Below, in pieces: positions 17,246 to 26,423 of a stretch of 64,000 nt of DNA; the first letter of the stretch is position 1; every line of letters starts with the position of its first letter. Made by a program: the position numbers and the translations under genes. The notes under the pieces were generated by a model. That model made no database searches. It had not been told where the DNA came from and saw only the letters and a list, made by a program, of their open reading frames with translations. Source of the stretch: Paracoccaceae bacterium (GTDB lineage Bacteria; Pseudomonadota; Alphaproteobacteria; Rhodobacterales; Rhodobacteraceae). The stretch spans positions 124,001 to 188,000 of the forward strand of contig VYFX01000011.1 of NCBI GenBank assembly GCA_009842205.1, given 5' to 3'.

Positions 17246-18846
17246 ACCAAAAACCCAGAGTCCTAGTATCCGACAAGCTTTCCGAGGTTTCCCTCAAGAT
17301 TTTTGAGGAAAGGGGAGTTGATGTTGATTATCAGCCTGGTTTGGGGAAGAATATCGATGAGTTGCATTCGGTCATACACAAGTATGATGGTTTGGCTGTA
17401 AGGTCGGCTACCAAGGTGACATCGGAGTTACTTTCCAAGGCAGAAAATCTGAAGGTCATAGGCCGTGCCGGAATCGGTGTGGATAACATCGATCTCAGGG
17501 AAGCCACAAAATTGGGTGTGGTTGTTATGAATACACCGCATGGTAATTCCGAAACAACGGCCGAACATGCCATTGCCATGCTTTTTTCCATCGCCCGACA
17601 AATCCCTGAAGCAAGTTCCTCAACCAAAATGGGTCGATGGGAAAAGTCAAGATTTATGGGTAGTGAACTAATAGGTAAAACCCTGGGTGTAATTGGATGC
17701 GGCAATATCGGTGCCGGAGTTTGCAGAAGGGCTTTGGGGCTTGGCATGAGAGTTGTTGGCTACGATCCATACCTGACCGAGGACAGGGCACAAAAAATCG
17801 GTGTGGAAAAGGTGGAATTGGATGTCTTGTTGGGCAAATCCGATTTTATAACACTGCACGTACCACTGACGGATAAAACCCGCAATCTGATTGATGCCAA
17901 GGCTTTGCAAAAAACCAGACAGGGGGTCGGAATCATTAACTGTGCCAGAGGTGGTATTATTGATGAAAAGGCACTTCATGATGCCTTGCAGGATGGAAGG
18001 GTTTCTGCAGCAGCACTGGATGTTTTCGAAGTTGAACCACCGGCAGGAAATCCCCTGCTGGAACTTCCGAACGTCGTTGCGACCCCACATTTGGGTGCTT
18101 CAACATCAGAGGCACAGGAGAAAGTTGCCCTTCAAATTGCCGAACAGATGTCGGATTATCTTGTTAACGGTGCGGTAAACAACTCCCTGAACATGCCTTC
18201 GATTTCGGCCAAGGAAGCAAAGCGCATGAAACCCTGGATTCATCTGGCCAATCATTTGGGAGCCTTTGTCGGTCAGATGACGGATGAGCCGATTACCCGT
18301 CTGGAAGTTCTGTTTGACGGCAATATTACGGAAATGAATACAAAGGCACTTTCTTCAGTTGCGATTGCCGGTTTGTTGAAAGTAAACAATCCTGAAGTCA
18401 ACATGGTATCGGCCGAAGAGTGTGCCAGGGAATTGGGTCTGGTGATTTCCAACACAAGCCAGACAAAATCAGGTGTATTCGAATCCTATCTGAAACTGAC
18501 CGTTGAAACCGAGAGCATGTCACGGTCAATTGTCGGTACGGTCTTCTCCGATGGCAAGCCCAGAATTATCCAAATCAAGGGCATTTACATTGATGCCGAC
18601 ATTTCCCGATACATGCTTTATTCGACCAACAAGGACAGGCCGGGAATAATTGGTGGCATGGGTACAATTCTGGGCAAGTACAACGTGAATATAGCCAGTT
18701 TCAACCTAGGACGATCGGCAGCAAATGAAGATGCTATTGCATTGCTCTCGCTGGATACACCCGCTGGAAAGGATGTATTGGAGGAATTGAGGAATTCCGA
18801 AATGTTTTATATTGTTCGGCCCCTCGAATTTGATCTTGAGAATTGA
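17242..18846 (+). CDS. serA: D-3-phosphoglycerate dehydrogenase
   Basis: SerA oxidises 3-phosphoglycerate with NAD, the first step of serine synthesis. It is the long 534-residue form. The NAD site is LGVIGCGNIGAGVCRRA near residue 150. The catalytic Arg lies in NCARGGIIDEKAL and the catalytic His in ATPHLGAST. After the catalytic domain comes an intervening domain (from about residue 320), then a C-terminal ACT domain (YMLYSTNKDRPGIIGGMGTI region), which usually mediates inhibition by serine. Translationally coupled to serC. Confidence 0.96.
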   Translation: MNQKPRVLVSDKLSEVSLKIFEERGVDVDYQPGLGKNIDELHSVIHKYDGLAVRSATKVTSELLSKAENLKVIGRAGIGVDNIDLREATKLGVVVMNTPHGNSETTAEHAIAMLFSIARQIPEASSSTKMGRWEKSRFMGSELIGKTLGVIGCGNIGAGVCRRALGLGMRVVGYDPYLTEDRAQKIGVEKVELDVLLGKSDFITLHVPLTDKTRNLIDAKALQKTRQGVGIINCARGGIIDEKALHDALQDGRVSAAALDVFEVEPPAGNPLLELPNVVATPHLGASTSEAQEKVALQIAEQMSDYLVNGAVNNSLNMPSISAKEAKRMKPWIHLANHLGAFVGQMTDEPITRLEVLFDGNITEMNTKALSSVAIAGLLKVNNPEVNMVSAEECARELGLVISNTSQTKSGVFESYLKLTVETESMSRSIVGTVFSDGKPRIIQIKGIYIDADISRYMLYSTNKDRPGIIGGMGTILGKYNVNIASFNLGRSAANEDAIALLSLDTPAGKDVLEELRNSEMFYIVRPLEFDLEN

Positions 18847-18881
18847 TTGAGGGATGGCTTTTTCTTTCATCCATAGGAATA

Positions 18882-20039
18882 ATGGACAGTATTGAGATAT
18901 TGGAGAAGTTGGTAGGGTTCCCTACTGTCAGCAAGGATTCAAACCTGGAACTGATAGAGTATGTGGAACAGCTCCTTGGCACACAAGGCATAAAAACAGC
19001 CAGGGTCTACAATCAGGACAGAACAAAAACCAACCTGCTTATCAAGGTTGGACCACCAGAATTGCCAGGAGTCCTGCTATCGGGACATTCCGATGTAGTG
19101 CCGGTTGAAGATCAGAATTGGTCGGTACCCCCCTTTGAATTGACATCCACTCAGGATAGACTCTACGGTCGTGGTACAACGGACATGAAAGGATTTGTTG
19201 CCTGTGCCCTTGCAACCATCATGAAGGCCAGGGACAGGTCCTTGCGTACTCCCCTGTGGCTGGCAATTTCCTATGATGAAGAAGTTGGATGTATAGGTGT
19301 TCGAAGATTGCTGGATATGATGGCAGGTTCCACCATAAAACCCCTTTTTTGTATTGTGGGAGAACCAACCATGCTGAAGGTGGCCAATGGGCACAAGGGC
19401 AAGGTCTTTCTACGGGCCAATTGTCATGGCAGGGGTGGTCATTCCGCCTTGGCACCAAAGGCCCTGAATGCATTACATCTGGCTTGTGATTTTATTGATA
19501 GATTAAGGGTAAAACAGCAAGAACTTGCAAACTCGGGAAAGCAGGACGATAGTTATGAAATTCCCTATACTACTATCCACACGGCCAAAATTGAAGGGGG
19601 CGTAGCCCTGAATATCGTCCCGGCAACAAGCTCTGTAGATTTTGAGATGAGGCACTTGCCAGAGGATAATCCATCGTTAATCCTTGAGGAATTGCAGGAG
19701 AACGCAGATAAGATTGCAGAATCTCACAGGGAACATTTTTCGGAAGCATGCATTGCTATCGAACAAATATCCAGCTATCCGGGTTTGGCAACTCCTAAGC
19801 AGGCTCCGGTGGTGGATTTTGTCAAATCCCTGACAGGAACGAATGATACCTTCAAGGTTGCTTTCGGTACGGAAGGGGGATTGTTTCAGGATAGATTGGG
19901 GGTTCCCACAGTCGTTTGCGGTCCGGGATCAATGGAACAGGGGCACAAGGCTGACGAATTTATCACCCGTGAACAGATTTCAAGGTGTGATCAGATGCTG
20001 GCCAAACTACTTGACAGGCTGGAAGTCGGGATAATCTGA
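18882..20039 (+). CDS. argE: Acetylornithine deacetylase, M20 family
   Basis: A 385-residue di-zinc hydrolase closest in form to the ArgE found in alphaproteobacteria. Motifs are LLSGHSDVVPVEDQNW (zinc His and Asp), GRGTTDMKGFVA (bridging Asp), SYDEEVGCIG (catalytic Glu pair) and the lid/dimer motif ARANCHGRGGHSALAPKALNA in slightly different wording. ArgE removes the acetyl group of N-acetylornithine in arginine synthesis. I choose ATG 18882, with AGGA just upstream, over the TTG at 18843 that lies in the serA stop region. M20 substrates cannot be fixed by motifs alone, so another N-acyl amino acid remains possible. Confidence 0.8.
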   Translation: MDSIEILEKLVGFPTVSKDSNLELIEYVEQLLGTQGIKTARVYNQDRTKTNLLIKVGPPELPGVLLSGHSDVVPVEDQNWSVPPFELTSTQDRLYGRGTTDMKGFVACALATIMKARDRSLRTPLWLAISYDEEVGCIGVRRLLDMMAGSTIKPLFCIVGEPTMLKVANGHKGKVFLRANCHGRGGHSALAPKALNALHLACDFIDRLRVKQQELANSGKQDDSYEIPYTTIHTAKIEGGVALNIVPATSSVDFEMRHLPEDNPSLILEELQENADKIAESHREHFSEACIAIEQISSYPGLATPKQAPVVDFVKSLTGTNDTFKVAFGTEGGLFQDRLGVPTVVCGPGSMEQGHKADEFITREQISRCDQMLAKLLDRLEVGII

Positions 20040-20135
20040 CCTGTACAGGTATTCACAACCATCTGTACGAGTTGTAAAATTTTCATCCGTTGTACAAACT
20101 TGTGGTGGAGATTTGAAATCAGGGCTTTAAAATCC

Positions 20136-21971
20136 TCAGGCTCTTAATTCTGCCTGATCTTCCTCATCAGCCAATTGTCTATGCCACATGGCATAATATT
20201 TGCCTTCTAGTTCCAACAATTCCTCATGGGTACCCTGTTCAACAATTTCACCATGTTCAAGTACGATGATCTTGTCTGAATGAACAATGGTGGAGAGTCT
20301 GTGAGCTATGGCGATAACCGTTCGACCAAAAGACATTTCATTGAAACTGTCTTGGATTTCCTTTTCGGTTTCCGTGTCAAGGGAAGATGTTGCTTCATCC
20401 AACAGGACTATTGGTGGGTTCTTCAATAGGGTACGGGCAATACCAACCCTCTGTTTTTCTCCACCTGACAGTTTCAAACCCCTTTCACCCACCTGGGTTT
20501 CATAACCCTCCGGCAATTCTGCAATGAAATCATGCAATCGGGCTGATCGCGCAGCCTCCTCGACTTGCCTGGGATTGGGATCGGGAAGTCCATAGGCAAT
20601 GTTATAAAATATGGTTTCGTTAAAGAGGACTGTGTCTTGGGGTACGATACCGATCTGCTTGTGCAAACTTCTTTGGGTAACCATCCTTATATCTTGATCG
20701 TCGATTTTCAGCGCCCCTTCAGTTACGTCATAGAAACGGAACAATAGTCTTCCAATCGTTGATTTGCCTGAACCCGAAGGACCGACAATGGCCACTGTCT
20801 CACCCGGATTGATGGTCAGGTTCACCCCTTTCAAAATAGGGCGATTGGCATAGTAGGAAAAGGAAACATTCTGGAATTCAATCTTGCCGCCGCTTACCTC
20901 CAGGGGCTTGGCATCAGGACGGTCGGAGACCTCATAGGGGACATCAAGGAGATCAAACATTTCGCCCATGTCAACAAGGGCTTGCCTTATTTCCCGATAA
21001 ACCGTTCCCAGCCAGTTCAATGGCATGGCCACCTGAATCATATAGGAGTTGACCAATACAAAATCACCAACTGACAACTCTCCATTCTTGACCCCAATGG
21101 CCGCCATCAGCATGACAATTACGGTTCCAGTCATAATGATTATGGATTGGCCAAGGTTTAGGGCCGCCAGGGAATAGGTTGTTTTCAGGGAAGCGGATTC
21201 GAATTTCTCCATTGAACTGTCATATCTCTGTGCTTCCCGCTCCTCGGCACTGAAATACTTGACTGTTTCATAGTTCAACAGACTATCGATGGCTTTCTGG
21301 TTGGCGTCGGTATCCTGCTTGTTCATTTCCTTGCGAATTTGCACTCGCCATTCCGTCACCTTGAACGTAAACACCACATAAAGGGAAATTGCTATCAGAA
21401 TCGTGGCAAAGTACCAAAATCCCAAAACTATCCACAAAACCGTACACACCATCAACAGTTGTATGAGCAAAGGCCCGATTGAAAATAAAACGAAACGGAG
21501 TAGCCAATCCACCCCCTTGACACCTCTTTCGACTATTCTGGAGAGTCCACCCGTCTTGCGGGTGATGTGATATCGGAGCGAAAGGTTATGAATATGCTTG
21601 AACGTTTCCAGGGCAATCGTTCTCAATGCCCTTTGACCAACCCTGGCGAAGATAACATCACGTAGTTCATGAAACAAGACACTCATTACCCGGGCCACAC
21701 CGTAAGCTATGGTTAGGGTGACTGCCCCGATGGCAAATACTTCTGCTATATCAATCGCGTCACCACCGGTTAGGGAATCAACGGCACCTTTGTAAATAAA
21801 AGGCACTCCTACGGTGATCATTTCCGCTGTCAACAGAGCAAGGAGGGCCAGCACGACACGCAAACGAAAGCCCGGGTTATTCTTAGGCCAAAGAAAGGGT
21901 GTAACCCTGCGCAGGATCCTCATCCCACTTTTTCTGGCTTGTAATTCCTTTGATTCAACTGTTTCGTTCAT
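20136..21971 (-). CDS. ATM1-type ABC exporter (fused membrane and ATPase domains)
   Basis: A 611-residue half-transporter with six membrane segments in about residues 35-340 and a C-terminal ATPase. Walker A is GPSGSGKSTIG, the signature is LKLSGGEKQRVGIARTLL, Walker B is PIVLLDEATSSLD and the H-loop His is in IAIAHRLSTI. The membrane domain opening with FLWPKNNPGFRLRVVLALLALL and the segment LRYHITRKTGGLSRIVERG are typical of the Atm1/ABCB7 group, which exports glutathione-linked sulfur or metal compounds. It acts as a homodimer in the inner membrane. It is convergent with argE and downstream, on the same strand, of the YggT gene. Confidence 0.9.
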   Translation of the reverse strand: MNETVESKELQARKSGMRILRRVTPFLWPKNNPGFRLRVVLALLALLTAEMITVGVPFIYKGAVDSLTGGDAIDIAEVFAIGAVTLTIAYGVARVMSVLFHELRDVIFARVGQRALRTIALETFKHIHNLSLRYHITRKTGGLSRIVERGVKGVDWLLRFVLFSIGPLLIQLLMVCTVLWIVLGFWYFATILIAISLYVVFTFKVTEWRVQIRKEMNKQDTDANQKAIDSLLNYETVKYFSAEEREAQRYDSSMEKFESASLKTTYSLAALNLGQSIIIMTGTVIVMLMAAIGVKNGELSVGDFVLVNSYMIQVAMPLNWLGTVYREIRQALVDMGEMFDLLDVPYEVSDRPDAKPLEVSGGKIEFQNVSFSYYANRPILKGVNLTINPGETVAIVGPSGSGKSTIGRLLFRFYDVTEGALKIDDQDIRMVTQRSLHKQIGIVPQDTVLFNETIFYNIAYGLPDPNPRQVEEAARSARLHDFIAELPEGYETQVGERGLKLSGGEKQRVGIARTLLKNPPIVLLDEATSSLDTETEKEIQDSFNEMSFGRTVIAIAHRLSTIVHSDKIIVLEHGEIVEQGTHEELLELEGKYYAMWHRQLADEEDQAELRA

Positions 21972-22078
21972 ACATCATCCCCGTTTTGCTGTTGATATAG
22001 GAATTCGGCCTGCCGAATTACACCAAGGCCTGAGATAAACCACAAAATAGGGAAAAGAACTTTTATATTGCAGGTATA

Positions 22079-22432
22079 TTAACCAAAAATCTGGTAAATC
22101 CCGGCTGCAATCTCACTTTCCAACGGAAAGGAGAGCATCCCCATTACCGAATATCCTAGAAGCCAGGGCATCAGATAAAATCTGATCATGAAGAAAAACC
22201 AGGCAACAAACAATGGAACTAAGGGCGGGATCAAAAATGAAGGGGTAACGGGTTTGAATACCTTGAGGATGGGATCGGTCAGCTTTACAAAAGCCTTCAT
22301 GAAGAAAAAAGGACTGTCTAGGGGAAGGAACAGGTTCATGCCAAAGCGACCAATCAAGGTCCACATGATCATACCCATTATATAATCAAAAATTAAAACC
22401 CAGGCTGGAAATGCACTTAGAGTACCTGTCAT
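22079..22432 (-). CDS. YggT-family-like inner-membrane protein
   Basis: A 117-residue membrane protein with hydrophobic segments near residues 8-30 and 68-95. The pattern YIMGMIMWTLIGRF followed by KLTDPILKVFKPVTPSF and a proline-rich loop before a second hydrophobic block (IPPLVPLFVAWFFFMIRF) resembles the YggT family. YggT proteins have roles in cell-envelope or osmotic functions that are poorly defined. It lies 67 bases after the symporter stop on the same strand, beyond a strong hairpin, so it may be a separate unit. The assignment is by pattern only. Confidence 0.6.
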   Translation of the reverse strand: MTGTLSAFPAWVLIFDYIMGMIMWTLIGRFGMNLFLPLDSPFFFMKAFVKLTDPILKVFKPVTPSFLIPPLVPLFVAWFFFMIRFYLMPWLLGYSVMGMLSFPLESEIAAGIYQIFG

Positions 22433-22449
22433 ATCTCATCCAATATAAA

Positions 22450-22475
22450 TTGGGCAGGATAAATATCCTGCCCAA
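22450..22475 (-). terminator. Hairpin terminator after the solute symporter gene
   Basis: Arms TTGGGCAGGATA (22450-22461) and TATCCTGCCCAA (22464-22475) pair perfectly over 12 bp. It lies 24 bases downstream of the symporter stop in the sense of that gene. The T-rich run after it (TTTATATT in the transcript sense) is short, so it may be a 3' stabiliser rather than an efficient terminator. Confidence 0.7.
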
Positions 22476-22498
22476 AATGATTTTCTGTAAAATTCAGT

Positions 22499-24325
22499 TT
22501 AGTGGGTTTTATCGAGAATTGCACGACCGGTTGGGTCACGAACCTCATCAACCATATCCTGAATTTCCTGGGGTGGTGGCTCGGTAGCAAGGCTGACAAC
22601 AACCATTGCAACCAGACTGACGGGCATACCGATGATAGCAAACCTCAGATGGTCGATACCCAACCATTCGGTACCACCTGCAAACCTGATGTAATACAGA
22701 TAGAGCGAACCGGCAAGGAAGCCACAGATCATGCCGGCGATCGCACCAGCCCTGTTGGCTCGTTTCCACCAGACACCAAGTACAAGCGGGAAGAACAGTC
22801 CTGAAGCTGCAAAGTCAAAGGCCCAGGCAACAGCACCCAGAATACCTGTTAAACGCAAACTGGCAACAAGTGCAGCTAAAATACCGATACCGATCAAGAG
22901 AACACGAGCAACGATCAAACGCTTTCTTGTATCAGCATTCGGATCGATGATCTTGTAGTAAAGGTCATGGCTGAGTGCGTTGGCAATGGCCAAGAGCAGA
23001 CCATCGGCGGTTGACATTGCTGCCGCCATACCACCGGCTGCAACCAATCCGGAAATAACATAGGGAAGCCCTGCGATCTCTGGAGTGGCCAACACGACGA
23101 TGTCAGGTCGCATGAAGAACTCATTGACCTGTAGAATGCCATCTCCATTACCATCAGCTACTGCAAGGAACCCGACATCAGCCCAGTTCTGGACCCATGC
23201 AAGACTCTGAACCTCGGCAATGGAGTCACCTATGATGCCAGTTGCAAGATTCGGATCAAGAATCTGCAACTTGGTCAGTGTTGCCAAAGCGGGTGCAGTG
23301 AAGTAGAGAAGGAAAATGAAGAATAGCGACCAGGAAACTGATTTTCTGGCATCACGCACTGATGGAGTTGTAAAATATCTCATCAGAATGTGTGGAAGCG
23401 ATGCAGTACCTGTCATCATACAGAGTGCCAGGGTGAAGAACTTCCAACTTGCCATACCGCCAGCCGGATCATTGTGCAGGGTTGTCAAAACCCTAACCCC
23501 GCCAACGCCTGGATCAGCAGTAGCAGCCACACCGACATTCCATTGGGCTTCCAGTTCGGCAATTCTTTGAACAGCTTCACCATAGCCGAAGTGGGGTATG
23601 ATACCAAAGCCCTGGACGTTGGACATCCAGATAACAGGTACCAGGTAGGCAATGATCAAAACGATGTACTGCGCGACCTGGGTCCATGTTACAGCTCTCA
23701 TACCACCTAGCATCGAGCAGAGAAGAATACCCAGCAAACCAAACCAAACACCAAACTCGAAGGGAATGTGAAGAGCTCGGGCAGCGATGGTTCCTGAAGC
23801 ATTGATCTGTGCAGTCACATAGGTAAATGATGCTACAAACAGAATGATGACGGCTACAAATCTGGCCAGGTTACCTCCGTATCTGGTTCCAATGAAGTCA
23901 GGTACGGTATAACAACCAAATTTCCGTAGGTAAGGAGCCATCAGTGAGTTGACGAGAACGTAACCACCTGTCCAACCTACAACGAATGCCAGATAGCCAT
24001 GACCTCCGAAGTAAATTCCTCCGGCCAAGGCCACAAAAGACGCTCCCGACATCCAGTCGGCTGCGGTAGCCATACCATTGAACACCGGAGGCACTTCTCG
24101 CCCTGCCACATAATAAGCACCAACGTTCATGGTTCTTGAGAGCCATCCGATTGCTGCATAAATGAAGACTGTAAAGGCAACGAAAAGGATGCCGATGGTA
24201 TCAGCACCTACACCCATCTGTTCCAGTATGGCCATGATGATAATGAACACGATGAAACCACCCGTGTACATTCCGTAAATTTTAGGTAGATTGTTGATAA
24301 AATCTCTTGGTTTATCTTCTGCCAT
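22499..24325 (-). CDS. Sodium:solute symporter, VC_2705/ActP-like subfamily
   Basis: A 608-residue inner-membrane carrier of the SSS family with about 13 to 14 membrane segments. The family marks are YYVAGREVPPVFNGMATAADWMSGASF near residue 72, and GGMAAAMSTADGLLLAIANALSHDLYYK near residue 445. The subfamily associated with DUF4212 proteins is generally annotated as acetate or other carboxylate symporters. A loop with a DGNGDGILQVNEFF sequence near residue 378 looks like an EF-hand-type calcium loop in a periplasmic segment. It forms an operon with the upstream DUF4212 gene (13-base gap). Confidence 0.9.
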   Translation of the reverse strand: MAEDKPRDFINNLPKIYGMYTGGFIVFIIIMAILEQMGVGADTIGILFVAFTVFIYAAIGWLSRTMNVGAYYVAGREVPPVFNGMATAADWMSGASFVALAGGIYFGGHGYLAFVVGWTGGYVLVNSLMAPYLRKFGCYTVPDFIGTRYGGNLARFVAVIILFVASFTYVTAQINASGTIAARALHIPFEFGVWFGLLGILLCSMLGGMRAVTWTQVAQYIVLIIAYLVPVIWMSNVQGFGIIPHFGYGEAVQRIAELEAQWNVGVAATADPGVGGVRVLTTLHNDPAGGMASWKFFTLALCMMTGTASLPHILMRYFTTPSVRDARKSVSWSLFFIFLLYFTAPALATLTKLQILDPNLATGIIGDSIAEVQSLAWVQNWADVGFLAVADGNGDGILQVNEFFMRPDIVVLATPEIAGLPYVISGLVAAGGMAAAMSTADGLLLAIANALSHDLYYKIIDPNADTRKRLIVARVLLIGIGILAALVASLRLTGILGAVAWAFDFAASGLFFPLVLGVWWKRANRAGAIAGMICGFLAGSLYLYYIRFAGGTEWLGIDHLRFAIIGMPVSLVAMVVVSLATEPPPQEIQDMVDEVRDPTGRAILDKTH

Positions 24326-24338
24326 TATTCTATCCCCC

Positions 24339-24617
24339 TTAACCTTCTAACCCAGCTTCGTCATCAATGCGGTCTTGCATCTTGTTATGAACGAAAATGA
24401 GAATTACAAAAATAGCCAGGGAACCTTGTACAGCAAGGTAATACCCGAGCGGAAAACCAATAAACGAGATTTGGTTGAGCCCACCTGCAAACAGATGAAC
24501 TATCAACGCAAAAATAGCCCATATAACCAAAACTACAATCGAAAGATTGCGAGTTCTGGACCAATGCGCCTCTCTCGCCTGCTGTACAGCAGGTGATTTT
24601 GAAGTGTTATCGGCCAT
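24339..24617 (-). CDS. DUF4212 small membrane subunit of the symporter
   Basis: A 92-residue protein with two membrane segments (about residues 24-44 and 57-77). The central FIGFPLGYYLAVQGSLAIFVILIF is the DUF4212 hallmark. These proteins nearly always precede a VC_2705-type symporter and are thought to act as its small subunit. The true start is ATG 24617, since AAGGAGG lies a few bases upstream; the longer frame from 24662 would start inside the large hairpin upstream. Confidence 0.9.
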   Translation of the reverse strand: MADNTSKSPAVQQAREAHWSRTRNLSIVVLVIWAIFALIVHLFAGGLNQISFIGFPLGYYLAVQGSLAIFVILIFVHNKMQDRIDDEAGLEG

Positions 24618-24661
24618 AAAGCCTCCTTGAATTACAACTCCTAAGAGCCAAATTAAAAACA

Positions 24662-24704
24662 AAGGTTTGGGTTAAAAACCCAATTGGTTTTTACCCCAAA
24701 CTTT
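24662..24704. repeat. Large inverted repeat in the divergent promoter region
   Basis: Sixteen-base arms at 24665-24680 and 24686-24701 (starting GTTTGGGTT and ending CCCCAAAC) pair with one mismatch around a CAATT loop, with two more weak outer pairs. It lies between the divergent starts of the DUF4212-symporter operon and the 24766 gene. It could be an operator for a dimeric regulator or a 5' untranslated RNA structure of the symporter message, about 45 bases before its start codon. No regulator gene is adjacent. Confidence 0.65.
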
Positions 24705-24765
24705 CAGATATTGCAAACGGCTTATTAAATACCTGGTTACAAATTTTGAACCCCTTAACTATTGT

Positions 24766-25398
24766 ATGAAAGATTTTTTTCTAGACCTGTACCGAGATTT
24801 AATTAGAATTATTCATGCCCGATTGGATAATTCAAAGCTGGAAGGAACCGAAAATCTCATTGAATTTATTCATTCAAGGGCGGCTTATGTAGCCCAGACT
24901 TCCCTATATGGATATTTGAAAACAAGAATGGGCAGGCAATATGTTGACATATTCAAGGACGAATTTTTTGCACCTTCCCTGAACAAGGCAAAATGGGAAT
25001 TGTATTTTGCCTGTCTTTCCGATTTGACGGTTTATGCCATTTCCAATATCGTCACCAAATCCAACCTCACTGATGAAGAAATTTCCAACAAGGCAAAATT
25101 CATTTTTGATGCATGTGTGGCAAGAACCCTTGATGACAATTGCCCCCCGGTAATCATGACCCAGGCGAAGAACAGTTTTATGAACAGAAGTCAAATAACC
25201 ATCTGGGCGAATGCTGCCATTGGAGAGAATGCCTTTTCGCTGAGTCCCGAAACACTGGCCAATTCCTCTCCGGTTACCGAAGAGTTTCAGGAACTCGATA
25301 GGGAAATAGTTTTGAATTCGGTCAGGTTCAGATGGAACAATATTCGGGAAGAGTTTCAAAAACGCTATAACAGAGAAAAAATATTGGATTCCTGGTAA
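24766..25398 (+). CDS. Conserved-looking protein of unknown function
   Basis: A 210-residue soluble protein with no signal peptide and no membrane segment; I do not recognise a characterised family. It is mainly helical by eye. The segment AAYVAQTSLYGYLKTRMGRQYVDIFKDEFFAPSLNKAKW, broken at its middle here, has the feel of a conserved alphaproteobacterial family often annotated only as hypothetical. The base composition and codon choice resemble those of the neighbours, so it is probably a resident gene. It is divergent from the symporter operon and convergent with the kinase gene at 25437. Confidence 0.7.
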   Translation: MKDFFLDLYRDLIRIIHARLDNSKLEGTENLIEFIHSRAAYVAQTSLYGYLKTRMGRQYVDIFKDEFFAPSLNKAKWELYFACLSDLTVYAISNIVTKSNLTDEEISNKAKFIFDACVARTLDDNCPPVIMTQAKNSFMNRSQITIWANAAIGENAFSLSPETLANSSPVTEEFQELDREIVLNSVRFRWNNIREEFQKRYNREKILDSW

Positions 25399-25436
25399 AA
25401 CGGGCAGGAATTCACCTTCGGCATTTTGCCTATTTA

Positions 25437-26423
25437 CTAATCCAAATCAATTTCCTCAACAAGGGTTTCGATTACACGTAAGTTGTCCCTTGTTTTGGTT
25501 GCAATTTCCTCCGGGGATTTGCGGGGTACAACCCAACCGAGCATGGCCAATCTTCGCAAGAGGACAAAAACATTTAATAAATCCCAGGATTTTTCGGAGA
25601 AGGAACGATTTTTCTGATAACCAATTTTAAGCAAGCCAGCCAATCTCGTGTATGATGGAGAAGGATAAAACCTATAAAGAGGTACAGCCAAATCATACAT
25701 TCGAAAACCATATCCAGAGTCATCATAATCGATAATGATCGGGTAGCCATCGGCGACAATTACATTTTCTGAAATCACATCAGCATGGATCAGGCCGTAA
25801 TCTGCTCCATCATCCAAAAATTGTTCCAATCGCATGAAGAGTTTGGATTTCAAATCCAGCAAGAAATTTTTTTCGACCTTGGTTAGCACCGGATTTTCCC
25901 AAAACCTTCCCCAAAGCGGGTTTGTGCCCAAAAATCCTTTGATATCCCAACTGCTTCGTTTAAATTCTGCAGGAATTTCAAAGGAATCTGTTGCATTATG
26001 GATATCAGCAATCACTTCTCCAAGTCGGCAGTAGATTTTATCTATTGCTGGTGAATCCTCAGGGTATTTTTCATGTAATGCATGCAGGGATTCACCCGCT
26101 ATCCAGGTGATCATGGTTGCATGAAGATTGTTTGTTGTTGGCGTAATATAGTGACCACTCCTGTTTTTTATGGGTTCAGGAGTCTGTATTCCCTTCGCAA
26201 AAAGAAAAGCCATCCACTTGAGTTCAGACAAAATTCCCAAACTGGTCTGATAATTCGGTCGATGAATACGTAGAACGGCCTTTTTTCCAGAGTTATCAGC
26301 AACTTTGAAAATAATATTTTCACTTTCATTCAATAAATTATTGATTGTATAGCCCGGATATTCTGAAATAGCTTCGGCAGCTGCCCCAATGGCAGTTTCG
26401 GTATCAATTGTGACTTCTGGCAA
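25437..26423 (-). CDS. Small-molecule kinase, APH/choline-kinase fold
   Basis: An aminoglycoside-phosphotransferase-fold kinase of about 328-334 residues. The N-lobe has the lysine strand AVLRIHRPNY, and the catalytic loop is YGLIHADVISENVIV (HxD with catalytic Asp, then Asn). The metal Asp lies in IIIDYDDSGYGFRMYDLA. The frame is open from ATG 26441; TTG 26423 is about as likely, and both overlap the end of the aminotransferase gene. An APH-fold kinase beside a class III aminotransferase-fold enzyme is the pattern behind human hydroxylysine kinase and the phospho-lyase AGXT2L2, and behind the bacterial fused proteins. A phosphorylate-then-eliminate pathway for a hydroxy amine is my inference. 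Confidence 0.75.
   Translation of the reverse strand: MPEVTIDTETAIGAAAEAISEYPGYTINNLLNESENIIFKVADNSGKKAVLRIHRPNYQTSLGILSELKWMAFLFAKGIQTPEPIKNRSGHYITPTTNNLHATMITWIAGESLHALHEKYPEDSPAIDKIYCRLGEVIADIHNATDSFEIPAEFKRSSWDIKGFLGTNPLWGRFWENPVLTKVEKNFLLDLKSKLFMRLEQFLDDGADYGLIHADVISENVIVADGYPIIIDYDDSGYGFRMYDLAVPLYRFYPSPSYTRLAGLLKIGYQKNRSFSEKSWDLLNVFVLLRRLAMLGWVVPRKSPEEIATKTRDNLRVIETLVEEIDLD

Noticed and set aside
20039-20050. Palindrome ACCTGTACAGGT after argE as an operator
   Set aside because: It lies between convergent genes where no promoter is expected, and no T run makes it a terminator.
22502-23710. Several rightward frames opposite the symporter gene
   Set aside because: They are mirror frames of a strongly supported membrane protein with no ribosome sites.
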